A DNA stretch of 64,000 bases from Microbacterium suaedae (GCF_003254645.1 NZ_PNFD01000003.1:372001-436000), one strand, 5' to 3'; positions 33,386 through 43,680 are shown, numbered from the stretch's first letter. Numbers and translations are program-made. The notes: a model not told the origin generated them from the sequence alone.

Positions 33386-34732
33386 TCAGTTCTGGGACGC
33401 GTTCATCGCGTCGATCTGCTGGGTGAGCCAGCTCTCCTGCGAGTTCCACTTCGCCATCAGCGTCTCGAGCGTCGCGTACTGCCTCTCGAGGGTCGCTCGA
33501 CGCTGCTCGAGGCGCGTATCCCACCGTTCGTCCTGCGACTCGAGATTCGCGATGAACGACTCCTGGCCCGTGATGCGCTGGGTGAGCTGCCCGTCGTACT
33601 TGTCGGAGTACTGCTCGGTGGTCTGCTGTACCCGGAGCGCGATCTGCTGGAACATCTGCTCGGTGCCCGCGGGGTCGGCTTCCATCGCCTCCGAGAACTT
33701 CTCCTCGTCGAAGCTCAGAACGCCGTGGCGGTCGATGGAGATCCCGATCTCCGACGGCGAGCGACCGTCGACGGGTCGCTGGATCGCGTTCGCCAGATCG
33801 GTCCGGAGCGAGCGGACGGTGCTGTCGCCGGTGAAGACGCCGAGAGTGGTGGATTCACCCGGCCCGGCGACGGTCGCGGTGGAGCCCTTGTCGATGCGGG
33901 CGAGGATGTCCGCGACGACCGCGACGAACTCTCCGGCGGTCTCGGCGCGAGCCTGCTCGTCGATCGCGACGCCGACCGCAACCGGGCCGGTCGTGACGGC
34001 GCTGACGGTGATGTCGACGCCCGAGGCGAGAGCATCGAACGTGTTCGTCGAACTGGTGATGATCTGCTCGGCGGCCGTTCCCGCGTACAGGCGCACCTGG
34101 GCGTCCTGCCCCTGTGCGATGACCGCCGCGTCTGCTTCCGTGCTGAGGTCTGTGCCGGTCGCATCACCGCGGTGGAGCGTGAAGGACCCGGGCGCGCCAG
34201 TCTCCTGTGCGGTGATCTGGATCCGCGAAAGAGGCGATCCGTCGCCCGCGACCCCCGCGCTGACGACGGTCGCACTGACTCCCGCGCCCGCATCGTTCAG
34301 TGCGGCCGCAAGGCTCTCGGCGCTCGTCCCCTCAGGGACGATCTGATGCTCGGTGCCGTCGGCCGAGACGAGCGTGAAGGAGCCGCCCCAGTCGTCTGCG
34401 GAGCCCGCAGCCGTGACGATCGAATGGGCGCGCGCTGTCTGGTCGACGACGATGTCGGTCTGAAATGCGCGAGCGCCTTCGCCCGCGATCACCGTGACGG
34501 ATTCGTCGCTCGAGGAGGTCGTGAACACCTGCAGGGCGTCTGCACTGGCGGCTTCCGCGGCGCCCGTCGCGAGCGACTGCAGAGAGGTGTTGAGGGACTG
34601 GAGGTTGGAGACGACGAGTTCCCGGTCGCTGATCTGTGCTTTCAGCTGCTGCTGGGGGATCGCCTGCACGTTCATCAGCGCGTCGATCATCGCCGCCGTG
34701 TCCATGTTCGATGCCAGTCCGGGGATGTTCAT
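33386..34732 (-). CDS. fliD: Flagellar filament cap protein FliD
   Basis: A 448-residue cap protein (HAP2). The N-terminus reads MNIPGLASNMDTAAMIDALMNVQAIPQQQLKAQIS, the family start, and the C-terminal coiled part YDGQLTQRITGQESFIANLESQDERWDTRLEQRRATLERQ matches. FliD forms the pentamer-like cap through which flagellin polymerises. It follows fliC by about 92 bases that hold a strong hairpin, so part of its expression may depend on read-through. Confidence 0.96.
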   Translation of the reverse strand: MNIPGLASNMDTAAMIDALMNVQAIPQQQLKAQISDRELVVSNLQSLNTSLQSLATGAAEAASADALQVFTTSSSDESVTVIAGEGARAFQTDIVVDQTARAHSIVTAAGSADDWGGSFTLVSADGTEHQIVPEGTSAESLAAALNDAGAGVSATVVSAGVAGDGSPLSRIQITAQETGAPGSFTLHRGDATGTDLSTEADAAVIAQGQDAQVRLYAGTAAEQIITSSTNTFDALASGVDITVSAVTTGPVAVGVAIDEQARAETAGEFVAVVADILARIDKGSTATVAGPGESTTLGVFTGDSTVRSLRTDLANAIQRPVDGRSPSEIGISIDRHGVLSFDEEKFSEAMEADPAGTEQMFQQIALRVQQTTEQYSDKYDGQLTQRITGQESFIANLESQDERWDTRLEQRRATLERQYATLETLMAKWNSQESWLTQQIDAMNASQN

Positions 34733-34770
34733 CGTGCCTTTGCCCTCGTGTCAGATCTACAGAAGCCGAA

Positions 34771-34804
34771 GCGCCCGGGCGGAGTCGAGACCCCGCCCGG
34801 GCGC
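34771..34804 (-). terminator. Hairpin terminator after fliC
   Basis: GCGCCCGGGCGG and CCGCCCGGGCGC form a 12 bp GC stem around a ten-base loop, followed on the minus strand by TTCGGCTTCTG. It lies 21 bases after the flagellin stop, allowing high fliC mRNA and lower fliD. Confidence 0.8.
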
Positions 34805-34824
34805 AGGAGACGCGTGCGTCAGGA

Positions 34825-35685
34825 TCAGCGCAGGAGCTGCAGGACGCCCTGACCCGACTGGTTCGCCTGGGCGAGCATCGCCGTGCCCGCCTGCTGCAGA
34901 ACGTTCGCCGAGGTGTACTTGACCATCTCGCTGGCCATGTCCGTGTCCGCGATGCGGCTCTTGGCGGCCGACAGGTTCTCCGAGGAGATCTGCAGCGAGT
35001 TGATCGTCGACTCGAAGCGGTTCTGGACCGCACCGAGGTCGGCACGGGCCGAGGACACCGACGTGATGGCCGCATCGACGGTCTCGATGGTGGCAGCCGC
35101 GACGGTGGGGTCCGCGAAGCCATCCGTGTCGACGATCGCCGTCTGCAGATCGGCGGCGAGCGTCTTGATGTCCGCCGAAGCGAGGTTCACCGTGATCTGG
35201 TTGCCCGCGGTGCCGTCGGCGCCGACCTGGAAGCTCAGCACACCGTCCCCCGCAGCGCCGGCCGAGGCGTCAAGCAGCTGGATCCCGTTGAAGTTGGTCG
35301 TGTCGGCGATGCGGTCGAGCTCGGCGACCAGCTGCGTCACCTCGGTGGTGATCGCGGCGCGCGAGTCGGCGTTGTTCGAGTCGTTGCCCGCCTGGACACC
35401 GAGGTCGCGCACACGCTGGAGGATCGAGTGAACCTCCGTGAGAGCACCTTCCGCGGTCTGGATGACCGAGATGCCGTCCTGGGCGTTGCGGGCTGCGACG
35501 TTCAGGCCGTTGACCTGCGAACGCAGGCCCTCGGAGATGGCGAGACCGGCCGCGTCGTCGGCGGCCCGATTGATGCGAGCACCGCTCGAGAGCTTCTCGA
35601 GCGACTTCGACATGTCGTCCTGCGTGCCCGAGACGTTGCGGTACGCGTTGAGCGCCATGGTGTTGGTAGCGATCTGAAGACCCAT
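34825..35685 (-). CDS. fliC: Flagellin
   Basis: A 286-residue flagellin. The N-terminal D0/D1 region ([45 protein letters not shown]) and C-terminal D1/D0 region ([32 protein letters not shown] and the final VLQLLR) are complete. The variable surface domain is very short, giving a small flagellin. The start is the ATG at 35685, with a strong GGAGGA box. A predicted sigma promoter and a 5' hairpin precede it. Confidence 0.98.
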   Translation of the reverse strand: MGLQIATNTMALNAYRNVSGTQDDMSKSLEKLSSGARINRAADDAAGLAISEGLRSQVNGLNVAARNAQDGISVIQTAEGALTEVHSILQRVRDLGVQAGNDSNNADSRAAITTEVTQLVAELDRIADTTNFNGIQLLDASAGAAGDGVLSFQVGADGTAGNQITVNLASADIKTLAADLQTAIVDTDGFADPTVAAATIETVDAAITSVSSARADLGAVQNRFESTINSLQISSENLSAAKSRIADTDMASEMVKYTSANVLQQAGTAMLAQANQSGQGVLQLLR

Positions 35686-35690
35686 GTTGT

Positions 35691-35698
35691 TCCTCCGT
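35691..35698 (-). promoter_or_regulatory. fliC ribosome-binding site, possible second CsrA site
   Basis: On the minus strand CCACGGAGGAACAAC precedes the ATG. The GGAGGA box contains the GGA bound by CsrA and its flank repeats the CCACGGA of the upstream hairpin. Confidence 0.55.
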
Positions 35699-35717
35699 GG
35701 CTGATGGGTGAGATGCC

Positions 35718-35733
35718 GGCCCATCCGTGGGCC
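35718..35733 (-). promoter_or_regulatory. 5' leader hairpin of fliC with CsrA-type CGGA loop
   Basis: On the minus strand GGCCCA-CGGA-TGGGCC is a perfect 6 bp stem with GGA in a four-base loop, matching the ACGGAT core favoured by CsrA. It begins just after the predicted transcript start, roughly 32 bases ahead of the start codon's SD site. Confidence 0.65.
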
Positions 35734-35742
35734 TGCATACCT

Positions 35743-35774
35743 ACTCATCGCGACACGGCGCCCGGAGCGTAACC
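35743..35774 (-). promoter_or_regulatory. Flagellar sigma-type promoter of fliC
   Basis: On the minus strand GGTTAC, 17 bases, then GCGATGAGTA, the same pattern as the flgN, flbD and flgB promoters but with one extra G in the -10 block. Leader length is about 50 bases. Confidence 0.7.
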
Positions 35775-35828
35775 GAGCCTCCACAGAGATGCCGATATTG
35801 CGGTATGGAGGTCGGACGGTTCCCGGCT

Positions 35829-36674
35829 TCAGGCCGAGACGCGATCCCGGTTCGCCTCCGGCCAGAGGGCACCGTAGAACGCTCGCTTCGCGCTCTGCGG
35901 TGCGTCGACCTGGCTCGTCTCGGCGTCGACCATCCGGTCGTCGTTCCACGCATCGAGGGCCTCGCGCATGAGGCGCAGTGCCATACTGCGGACCTTGTTG
36001 ACCCTTGGCCGTGAGACACCGAGCTTCTCGGCGATGACCGTGTCGGACTCATCCCCGAAGTACGCCGCTTGGATCACGGTACGCATCGCCTCGGGGAGAG
36101 CCTCGGTCATGCGGACGAGCATTCGCCGGTTCTCCGAGCGCTCGGCCATGTGCTCGGGCATGATGATCTGGTCGACGACCGTGAGCTCTGCGCCTTCTTC
36201 CACGAAGGACTCGTAGCTCACGCTGCTGCGGATCATCGCGTCGATCTTGAACGCCTCCGCGACACGGGATTCGTCGATTCCGGTCAGTTCCGCAAGCTCG
36301 GCATGGGTCCCGTCCTCACCGTGGTCGCGCTGAAACTCCGTGCGCGCATCACGGAGGGTGTTGATCCGGGTCCGCATCCGCTCCCCTGCCGGATCGAGCT
36401 TGCGCAGCGCGTCCGAGAGCTCCCAGTGAATGTAGTGACGGGCGAACGCCCCGAACGGCGTCCCCTTGTTCGGGTCGAACTCGCGGGCGGCGCGAACGAG
36501 CCCGAAATGGGCAGCGGACATCAGTTCGCCGAGATCGGATCCCTCCACGCGGCGGGCCTTCTCCGTCGCGAGAAATTTGGCGAGGGCGAGGTTCGCCCCG
36601 ACGAGCTGCTCGACCGTCGAAGAAGCGGTCGGATTGACGGTGAGATCAGGGGAATCACCAGAACTTCTCGACAC
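35829..36674 (-). CDS. FliA/WhiG-type sigma-70 factor (second)
   Basis: A 281-residue sigma factor. Region 2 spans about residues 22-90 ([43 protein letters not shown]), region 3 about 115-185 and region 4 about 195-250, with [31 protein letters not shown] as the helix-turn-helix. Region 2 is closer to FliA/WhiG than to primary sigma factors. Sitting directly upstream of fliC and transcribed the same way, it is the leading candidate for reading the GGTTAC-N17-CGATAGTA promoters. AAAGG precedes the start codon. Confidence 0.87.
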   Translation of the reverse strand: MSRSSGDSPDLTVNPTASSTVEQLVGANLALAKFLATEKARRVEGSDLGELMSAAHFGLVRAAREFDPNKGTPFGAFARHYIHWELSDALRKLDPAGERMRTRINTLRDARTEFQRDHGEDGTHAELAELTGIDESRVAEAFKIDAMIRSSVSYESFVEEGAELTVVDQIIMPEHMAERSENRRMLVRMTEALPEAMRTVIQAAYFGDESDTVIAEKLGVSRPRVNKVRSMALRLMREALDAWNDDRMVDAETSQVDAPQSAKRAFYGALWPEANRDRVSA

Positions 36675-36975
36675 GGAGAATCATTGCCCTTTCGACTCGT
36701 ATATGAGGGAACCATACACAATCTGCTTGAATCTCAGGGGTTCTCGCAAGACTCGCCGAAGCCGAGGCGTCTGCCGTGGCAACGCACCGAACACCGAGGG
36801 CCACCGGCCCGCGCTCGTTGTGGGTTCGAAGGGGCCGCACTCGCCCGGAGCTGCCATGCGTCCACGCGCGGGGTGATCCCCGCCAAGCGGTCGATCTGAA
36901 TCGCTCGGCCCTATTCCCATCCGACACCGCATCGACTGAGTTGATACGCTCGGCGGCACGAACGAGGAGGTTCCG
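36675..36975. other. Divergent intergenic region with repeated TATATGAGGGAAC motif
   Basis: No gene is supported in these 300 bases. TATATGAGGGAAC at 36701-36713 is an exact copy of the sequence at 6471-6483. On the minus strand it lies 27-39 bases before the sigma start, a suitable place for a promoter or operator. The rest carries the upstream region of the LysR gene, with GAGGAGG as its ribosome-binding site at about 36963-36969. Confidence 0.45.
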
Positions 36976-37917
36976 GTGACCGATCACGCGCTGCTCTCGC
37001 GCCTCGACCTCAACCTGCTCGTCTCGCTCGACGCACTGCTGACAGAGCGCAGCGTCACTCGAGCGGCAGAACGCCTGCGCCTCAGCCAGCCGGCACTGAG
37101 CGCCTCGCTTGCCCGCCTGCGCACGCACTTCGACGATCCGATCCTCGCCCGCCGCGGGAACACATACGAGCTGACCCCCTTCGCCGTTCGGCTCGCGGAG
37201 CATACGACCGTCGCGCTCGAGGCGGCGCGGCGCGTGTTCGAGAGCCAGGCGGCGTGGGATCCGGCGGAGTCCGTTCGCGAGTTCGCGATCTACGGATCCG
37301 ACTACGGCTTCGTCACCGTCGGCAGGCTGGCCTCACGACTTGCCGCCGAGCGTGCGCCCGGTGTGCGCTTCCGATTCATGCTGCACACCCCGGCGATCGT
37401 CGATGATGCCGCGAACCGCCTGCGCTCCGCCGACGGCATGATCATCCCGCATGGACACCTCTCGGACTTGCCGTACACCGATCTCTGGCACGACGACTGG
37501 ATCGCTGTCGTCGCGAAATCGCACGAATCGGAAGAGGGCGCCGACCTCACAATGGAGGATTTCGCAACACGTCCATTCGTGATGACCTATCAATCCCGCT
37601 CGGCCTTCACCTCAGTGGCGCGTCAGCTGCAGCAGCTCGGCATCGAGCCGCGCACTGAGGCAGTCGTCGAGAGCTTCCTCGCTCTCCCGCACTTCGTGGC
37701 GGGGACGAATCGTGTGGGACTCGTGCAATCGGCGCTCGCCCCGGTCGTCGCACAGACGGAGGGAATCCGCACCGCGAAATTGCCCTTCGAAGCGACGCCG
37801 CTCGTCAACGCCCTGTGGTGGCACCCCGCACACGAGCGGGATCCCGAGCACGCATGGATGCGGCAGCTCTTCGAGGAGGCCGGCCGGCTCATAGCGGGCG
37901 ATTCCGCGCGCCCGTGA
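36976..37917 (+). CDS. LysR-family transcriptional regulator
   Basis: A 313-residue regulator. The helix-turn-helix is in RLDLNLLVSLDALLTERSVTRAAERLRLSQPALSASLARL, with the NodD/NahR-like LDLNLL start, and an effector-binding domain follows. GTG start after GAGGAGG. It is divergent from the sigma gene and has no metabolic neighbour, so neither ligand nor targets can be inferred; genes under its control probably lie elsewhere. A strong terminator follows. Confidence 0.9.
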   Translation: MTDHALLSRLDLNLLVSLDALLTERSVTRAAERLRLSQPALSASLARLRTHFDDPILARRGNTYELTPFAVRLAEHTTVALEAARRVFESQAAWDPAESVREFAIYGSDYGFVTVGRLASRLAAERAPGVRFRFMLHTPAIVDDAANRLRSADGMIIPHGHLSDLPYTDLWHDDWIAVVAKSHESEEGADLTMEDFATRPFVMTYQSRSAFTSVARQLQQLGIEPRTEAVVESFLALPHFVAGTNRVGLVQSALAPVVAQTEGIRTAKLPFEATPLVNALWWHPAHERDPEHAWMRQLFEEAGRLIAGDSARP

Positions 37918-37931
37918 CGCCCACAACGAGA

Positions 37932-37971
37932 CATCCCCCTGATCAGCGGCGGAGCCGCGACCAGGGGGATG
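37932..37971. terminator. Bidirectional terminator between LysR gene and tRNA-Leu
   Basis: CATCCCCCTG pairs with CAGGGGGATG, with a second inner stem GCGGC/GCCGC. It closes both the LysR transcript and the oppositely oriented tRNA transcript. Confidence 0.75.
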
Positions 37972-37984
37972 CAGGAAGTCCAGT

Positions 37985-38067
37985 GCGCAAGGGGGGACTT
38001 GAACCCCCACGTCCGTAAGGACACTGGCACCTGAAGCCAGCGCGTCTACCGATTCCGCCACTTGCGC
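37985..38067 (-). tRNA. tRNA-Leu (anticodon CAG)
   Basis: On the minus strand the gene begins GCGCAAGTGGCGGAATCGG and ends with the complementary CTTGCGC. The acceptor stem is seven pairs, the D-arm holds GG, the anticodon loop TTCAGGT gives CAG, there is a long variable arm (GTGTCCTTACGGACGT), and the T-loop is GTTCAAGTC. The long variable arm and length of 83 fit leucine. CCA is not encoded. Confidence 0.95.
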
Positions 38068-38246
38068 GTGTTCGCGTCTCCGCGAACTCAACTTCCCGAG
38101 AATACCATGACGGTGAGACCCCTCGCCAACCCCGCCAGGCCGTGTCGTTCGTGAGAGTGACCTGAACGTCATCCTTGCGTCCGACTCGCGAAGTCAGAAG
38201 TGCCCAGTAGCATGACGCATACCCGTATCCGACATCGAGGAGCACC

Positions 38247-38987
38247 GTGGGATTGCTTGACAGCTTCGAGAAGGGACTCGAGCGCGCCGTGAACGGCGCG
38301 TTCGCGAAGACCTTCCGCAGCGGCATCCAGCCCGTCGAGATCGCCTCGGCGCTGCGTCGCGAGATGGATACGAAGGCGGCCGTCGTCAGCCGCGAGCGCA
38401 TCCTCGCCCCCAACAGCTTCGAGGTGCGCCTCAGCCCGGCAGATGCCGAGCGCATGCAGGGCCTCGGCCGCTCGCTCGACGACGAGCTGCGCGACATCGT
38501 CCACGCCCATGCGACGGCGCAGGGATACAGCTTCTCCGGACCTCTCGCCATCGAGATCCACGCGGCGGAGGGCATCTCGACCGGAACGATCGACGTGCTC
38601 AGCTCCTCCGCAGAGGGTCGCGTGTCCTGGCAGGCGGTTCTCGACATCAACGGCCGACGCCATGCGATCACCCGGGCACGCACGGTGATCGGCCGCGGCT
38701 CGGACGCCGACATCACGGTCGCCGACTCGGGAACGAGCCGTCGTCACGTCGAGATCCTTTGGGACGGCGAGCGCGGCATGGTGCGTGATCTCGGCTCGAC
38801 GAACGGATCCCGGCTCGACGGCCAGAAGGTCAAGCAGGCAGGGCTCGTCGACGGGCAGACGATCACGATCGGCCGCACGAACATCGTGTTCCGCGTCGTC
38901 GCGACGGCGTCGCCGCGCGCCGAGAGCCTCCCAGATCAGGGCGACGCGACACAGATCATCGACGCCTTCCACGGGGGGCGCCGATGA
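38247..38987 (+). CDS. fhaA: FHA-domain protein FhaA
   Basis: A 246-residue protein. The N-terminal DUF3662 domain covers residues 1-120 (MGLLDSFEKGLERAVNGAFAKTFRSGIQPVEIASALRREMD), and a forkhead-associated domain the C-terminal 90 residues, with the phosphothreonine-contact residues in VIGRGSDADITVADSGTSRRHVEI and LGSTNGSRLDG. It reads phosphothreonines made by PknA/PknB, linking them to envelope synthesis. First gene of the envelope/division cluster; overlaps fhaB by four bases. The upstream 180 bases are otherwise empty apart from its promoter. Confidence 0.95.
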   Translation: MGLLDSFEKGLERAVNGAFAKTFRSGIQPVEIASALRREMDTKAAVVSRERILAPNSFEVRLSPADAERMQGLGRSLDDELRDIVHAHATAQGYSFSGPLAIEIHAAEGISTGTIDVLSSSAEGRVSWQAVLDINGRRHAITRARTVIGRGSDADITVADSGTSRRHVEILWDGERGMVRDLGSTNGSRLDGQKVKQAGLVDGQTITIGRTNIVFRVVATASPRAESLPDQGDATQIIDAFHGGRR

Positions 38988-39514
38988 GCGAACTCACACT
39001 TTTCATCCTCCAGTACGGCTTCCTGCTGCTGCTGTGGGTGTTCGTGTTCGTACTCATCTTCGCGCTCCGCGCCGATGTGTTCGGAGGGCGGGTGCGAAAG
39101 CTCCCGGATCCGCCCGCCGCATCCGGTGGGCCGCCCGCGGGCGCGGATCCGCGAGCGCAGACGGTCGCTCACAGCGTGACGCGATCTTCGGGCGGCTCCG
39201 AACCCGCGACCGCCTCCTCGGTCGGACGCATCGTCATCACCTCGGGGCCGAAGGAAGGCCTCGAGATCCCGCTCGGATCCGAGCCGCTGACGATCGGCCG
39301 CTCGAGCGAATCGGGCCTGGTGATTCGCGACGACTACACGTCGAGCCACCACGCCCGCCTCGTGCGCTACGCGGATCAGTGGATGATCCAAGATCTCGAC
39401 TCGACCAACGGCACTTTCCACGACGGCACGAAGATCTCGCCGAACTCGCCCGTCGCGGTGCGGATCGGCGCGCCCATCAAGGTGGGCGCCACCACCTTCG
39501 AGCTGAGGAAGTAG
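38984..39514 (+). CDS. fhaB: FHA-domain membrane protein FhaB (FipA)
   Basis: A 176-residue protein with one N-terminal membrane helix (LTLFILQYGFLLLLWVFVFVLIFAL), a disordered linker and a C-terminal FHA domain (TIGRSSESGLVIRDDYTSSHHARLV and LDSTNGTFHDG). It belongs to the FhaB group, which binds phosphorylated division proteins. Overlaps fhaA by four bases and precedes pstP by ten. Confidence 0.94.
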   Translation: MSELTLFILQYGFLLLLWVFVFVLIFALRADVFGGRVRKLPDPPAASGGPPAGADPRAQTVAHSVTRSSGGSEPATASSVGRIVITSGPKEGLEIPLGSEPLTIGRSSESGLVIRDDYTSSHHARLVRYADQWMIQDLDSTNGTFHDGTKISPNSPVAVRIGAPIKVGATTFELRK

Positions 39515-39524
39515 CCCACACCCG

Positions 39525-40843
<1,319 letters not shown>

Positions 40844-40847
<4 letters not shown>

Positions 40848-42223
40848 CCGACATCGAGACCGAACAGACATCCGACAGGGGCGTCAAGAAAGAGCTGCGC
40901 CGCATGCGCAAGGCGCAGCGCCTGCGCAATCGCGAACTCATGTTGCTGCTGTTCGCCATCCTCCTGACGATCGGCTCATTCGTCCTCGTGCAGTTCGGGG
41001 CGCTCGGGGGAGTCGACCAGTCGATCCTGTACGTCGTCGCCGCGATGTGCGCTCTCGCGCTCGCCGTGCACATCGTGCTGCGGTTCCGCGCCTCGCAGGC
41101 CGATCCCTTCCTGGTGCCGGTCGCCCTGCTGCTGACAGGCCTCGGCACGGCGATGATCTATCGGATCGACCTCGCGCAGGACACATCGGCGGGTCTGCAC
41201 CAGCTGATGTACGCGATGCTGTCGATCGCCCTGTGCGCGGTGCTGGTCTGGGCCCTGCGCAACCACCGTGTGCTGTTCCGATACACGTACATCTTCGGGC
41301 TCACGGGCGTCGTGCTGCTGATCCTGCCGTTCATCCCCTTCCTGAACGGCGGTGGCAATGCGACGGTGTGGATCCGGATCGCCGGGTTCAACTTCCAGCC
41401 GGGCGAGATCGCGAAGATCTGCCTCGCGATCTTCTTCGCCGGGTACCTCGTGCGCACACGCGAGAGCCTCACGTCGACCGGGAAGAGGATCCTCGGATTC
41501 ACGTTCCCGCGGGCACGTGAGTTCGGTCCGCTGCTCGTGATCTGGCTCGTGTCGATGGGCATCATCGTCGCGCAGCGAGACCTCGGCACCGGCATGCTCA
41601 TCTTCGGAATGTTCGTCGCGATGCTCTACGTCGCGACAGGCAAGACCGGCTGGGTGCTCATCGGCGTCACCCTCGCAGGCGCAGGCGCGGTCGCGGCGAC
41701 GTTCGTCATGCCGTATGTGCACGGCCGCTTCGACGCCTGGATCCACGCATTCGACGACGAACTGTACAACGACCCGGCGGGCGGCAGTTTCCAGCTCGTC
41801 AACGGCCTGTTCGGGCTCGCGCACGGCGGCATGTTCGGGACGGGCCTCGGCCAGGGCCGGCCACACCTGACGCCCGTCGCCAACAGCGACTACATCATCC
41901 CGAGCCTCGGCGAAGAGCTCGGCCTCGTCGGGCTGTTCGCGATCCTCGCCCTCTATCTCGTGTTCGTCAGCCGTGGCGCCCACATCGGCGTCGCGGGCCA
42001 GGACGACTTCGGCAAGCTCCTCGCCGTCGGCCTCTCCTTCACTCTCGCGCTGCAGGTGTTCATCATGGTCGGCGGCGTGACGCGCGTGATCCCGCTGACG
42101 GGCCTCACGACGCCGTTCCTCGCGGCGGGCGGTTCCTCGCTCCTCGCGAACTGGCTCATCGTCGCGATCCTCCTTCGCGTGAGCGATGCCGTACGTCGAC
42201 AGCCCCGGGCGGTGATCGGATGA
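40844..42223 (+). CDS. rodA: Cell-shape/division SEDS glycosyltransferase (FtsW/RodA/SpoVE)
   Basis: A 459-residue protein with ten membrane helices. SEDS-family landmarks are WIRIAGFNFQPGEIAKICLAIFFAGYLV, FQLVNGLFGLAHGGMFGTGLGQGRPHLTPVANSDYIIPSLGEELG and the late VIPLTGLTTPFLAAGGSSLLANW. SEDS proteins polymerise lipid II into glycan, here with the neighbouring PBP. RodA is the usual name of the member in this cluster. Overlaps pstP and pbpA by four bases each. Confidence 0.95.
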
Positions 42224-43680
42224 CCAAAGAGATCCGCAGGATCAGCATCATCGTCGTGTTCATGTTTGTCGCGCTGTTCGCGTCGACAAGCGTGATCCAG
42301 GTCTTCACGGCGAGCGAGCTCCAGAGCGACCCGAACAACCGCCGCACGCTCTACGACTCGTACGAGGTGCGCCGCGGGCCGATCATCGCGGGCGGCGAGC
42401 AAATCGCGCGCTCGCAGTCGACCGACGATCTCTACGCCTACCAGCGTCTCTACCCGGACGCCGCAATGTGGTCGAGCGTCACGGGATGGCTCAATCCGGC
42501 CCTCAACACCGCGACGCGCATCGAGCAGACGATGAATCAGGAGCTCTCGGGCTTCGCCGATTCGGCGTTCCTGTCGCGACTCGAACAGGTCATCACGGGG
42601 CAGGAGCCGCGCGGGTCTTCGGTCGAGCTGAGCCTCGACCCGGCCGTGCAGCGCGCCGCGTACGAGGCGATGGTGAATGCCGGATACACGGGCGCCGTCG
42701 TCGCCATCGAACCCGACACGGGCCGGGTCCTCGGGCTCGTCTCAACTCCCGGATTCGATACCAACCAGCTTTCGGTGCACGACCCCGAAGCCGCGAACGA
42801 CGCCTACGAGCAGCTGCTGGACGACGCTGGCGACCCGCTGATCAACCGCACCGTTGACTCCATCTACCCTCCGGGGTCCACGTTCAAGCTCGTCGTGGCG
42901 GCGGCGGCGCTGTCGTCGGGTGACTTCTCGGCCGACAGCGAGTTCGACAACCTCACCGCGTACACGCTGCCCGGAACCTCGACCGAAGTGATGAACGCCA
43001 CTCGCGGCACATGCGGCGACGGCGATGAGGTCACGCTCGCGACGGCGATCCAGCTGAGCTGCAATGTGCCGATGGCGCAGCTCGCTGTCGAGCTCGGCGA
43101 TGACGCGATCCGCGAGCAGGCAGAGAAGTTCGGATTCAACGCGGGCTATGAGATCCCCCTCGCCTCGGCGATCTCGGGGTATCCCGCAGACCTCACCCCG
43201 GACGAGACGGCGCAGACCGGCTTCGGCCAGAGCAAGGTCACATCGACGCCCCTGCAGGTGGCACTCTGGTCGGCCGCGATCGCGAACGACGGCGCCCTGA
43301 TGAGCCCCTGGATGGTCGATCAGATCGTCGGAGACGACCTCTCGATCCAGAAGCAGTACGCCGCCTCCGAGAAGAGTCAGCCACTCAGCGCGGACGACGC
43401 AGACGCCATCACGGAGATGATGGTCTCGAGCGTCGCATCGGGCGCCGCGACGGGTGCAAGAATAGAGGGCGTTGACGTGGCCGGAAAGACGGGCACTGCG
43501 GAGAACGGCCCGGACGAGCCGTACACGCTGTGGTTCACCGGATTCGCTCCCGCCGACGACCCTGAGGTAGCAGTCGCGGTCGTGGTGGAAGATGGCGGCG
43601 GCATGGGTCAATCTGGTTCAGGAAACACGATCGCGGCTCCCATCGCGAAGAAGGTCATGGAGGCGGTGCTCGCACAATGA
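42220..43680 (+). CDS. pbpA: Penicillin-binding protein PbpA (class B, transpeptidase)
   Basis: A 486-residue class B PBP. One N-terminal membrane helix (ISIIVVFMFVALFASTSVIQVF) and a transpeptidase domain. Active-site motifs are STFK in YPPGSTFKLVV (SxxK), SCN in LSCNVPMAQ (SxN) and KTGTAE (KTG). It crosslinks peptidoglycan and is paired with the neighbouring SEDS protein. Overlaps rodA and pknA by four bases. Confidence 0.96.
   Translation: MTKEIRRISIIVVFMFVALFASTSVIQVFTASELQSDPNNRRTLYDSYEVRRGPIIAGGEQIARSQSTDDLYAYQRLYPDAAMWSSVTGWLNPALNTATRIEQTMNQELSGFADSAFLSRLEQVITGQEPRGSSVELSLDPAVQRAAYEAMVNAGYTGAVVAIEPDTGRVLGLVSTPGFDTNQLSVHDPEAANDAYEQLLDDAGDPLINRTVDSIYPPGSTFKLVVAAAALSSGDFSADSEFDNLTAYTLPGTSTEVMNATRGTCGDGDEVTLATAIQLSCNVPMAQLAVELGDDAIREQAEKFGFNAGYEIPLASAISGYPADLTPDETAQTGFGQSKVTSTPLQVALWSAAIANDGALMSPWMVDQIVGDDLSIQKQYAASEKSQPLSADDADAITEMMVSSVASGAATGARIEGVDVAGKTGTAENGPDEPYTLWFTGFAPADDPEVAVAVVVEDGGGMGQSGSGNTIAAPIAKKVMEAVLAQ

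Noticed and set aside
36675..37203. Long minus-strand frame overlapping the LysR gene and the intergenic region
   Set aside because: It is antisense to the well-supported LysR gene and its intergenic part has no protein-like pattern; treated as a shadow.
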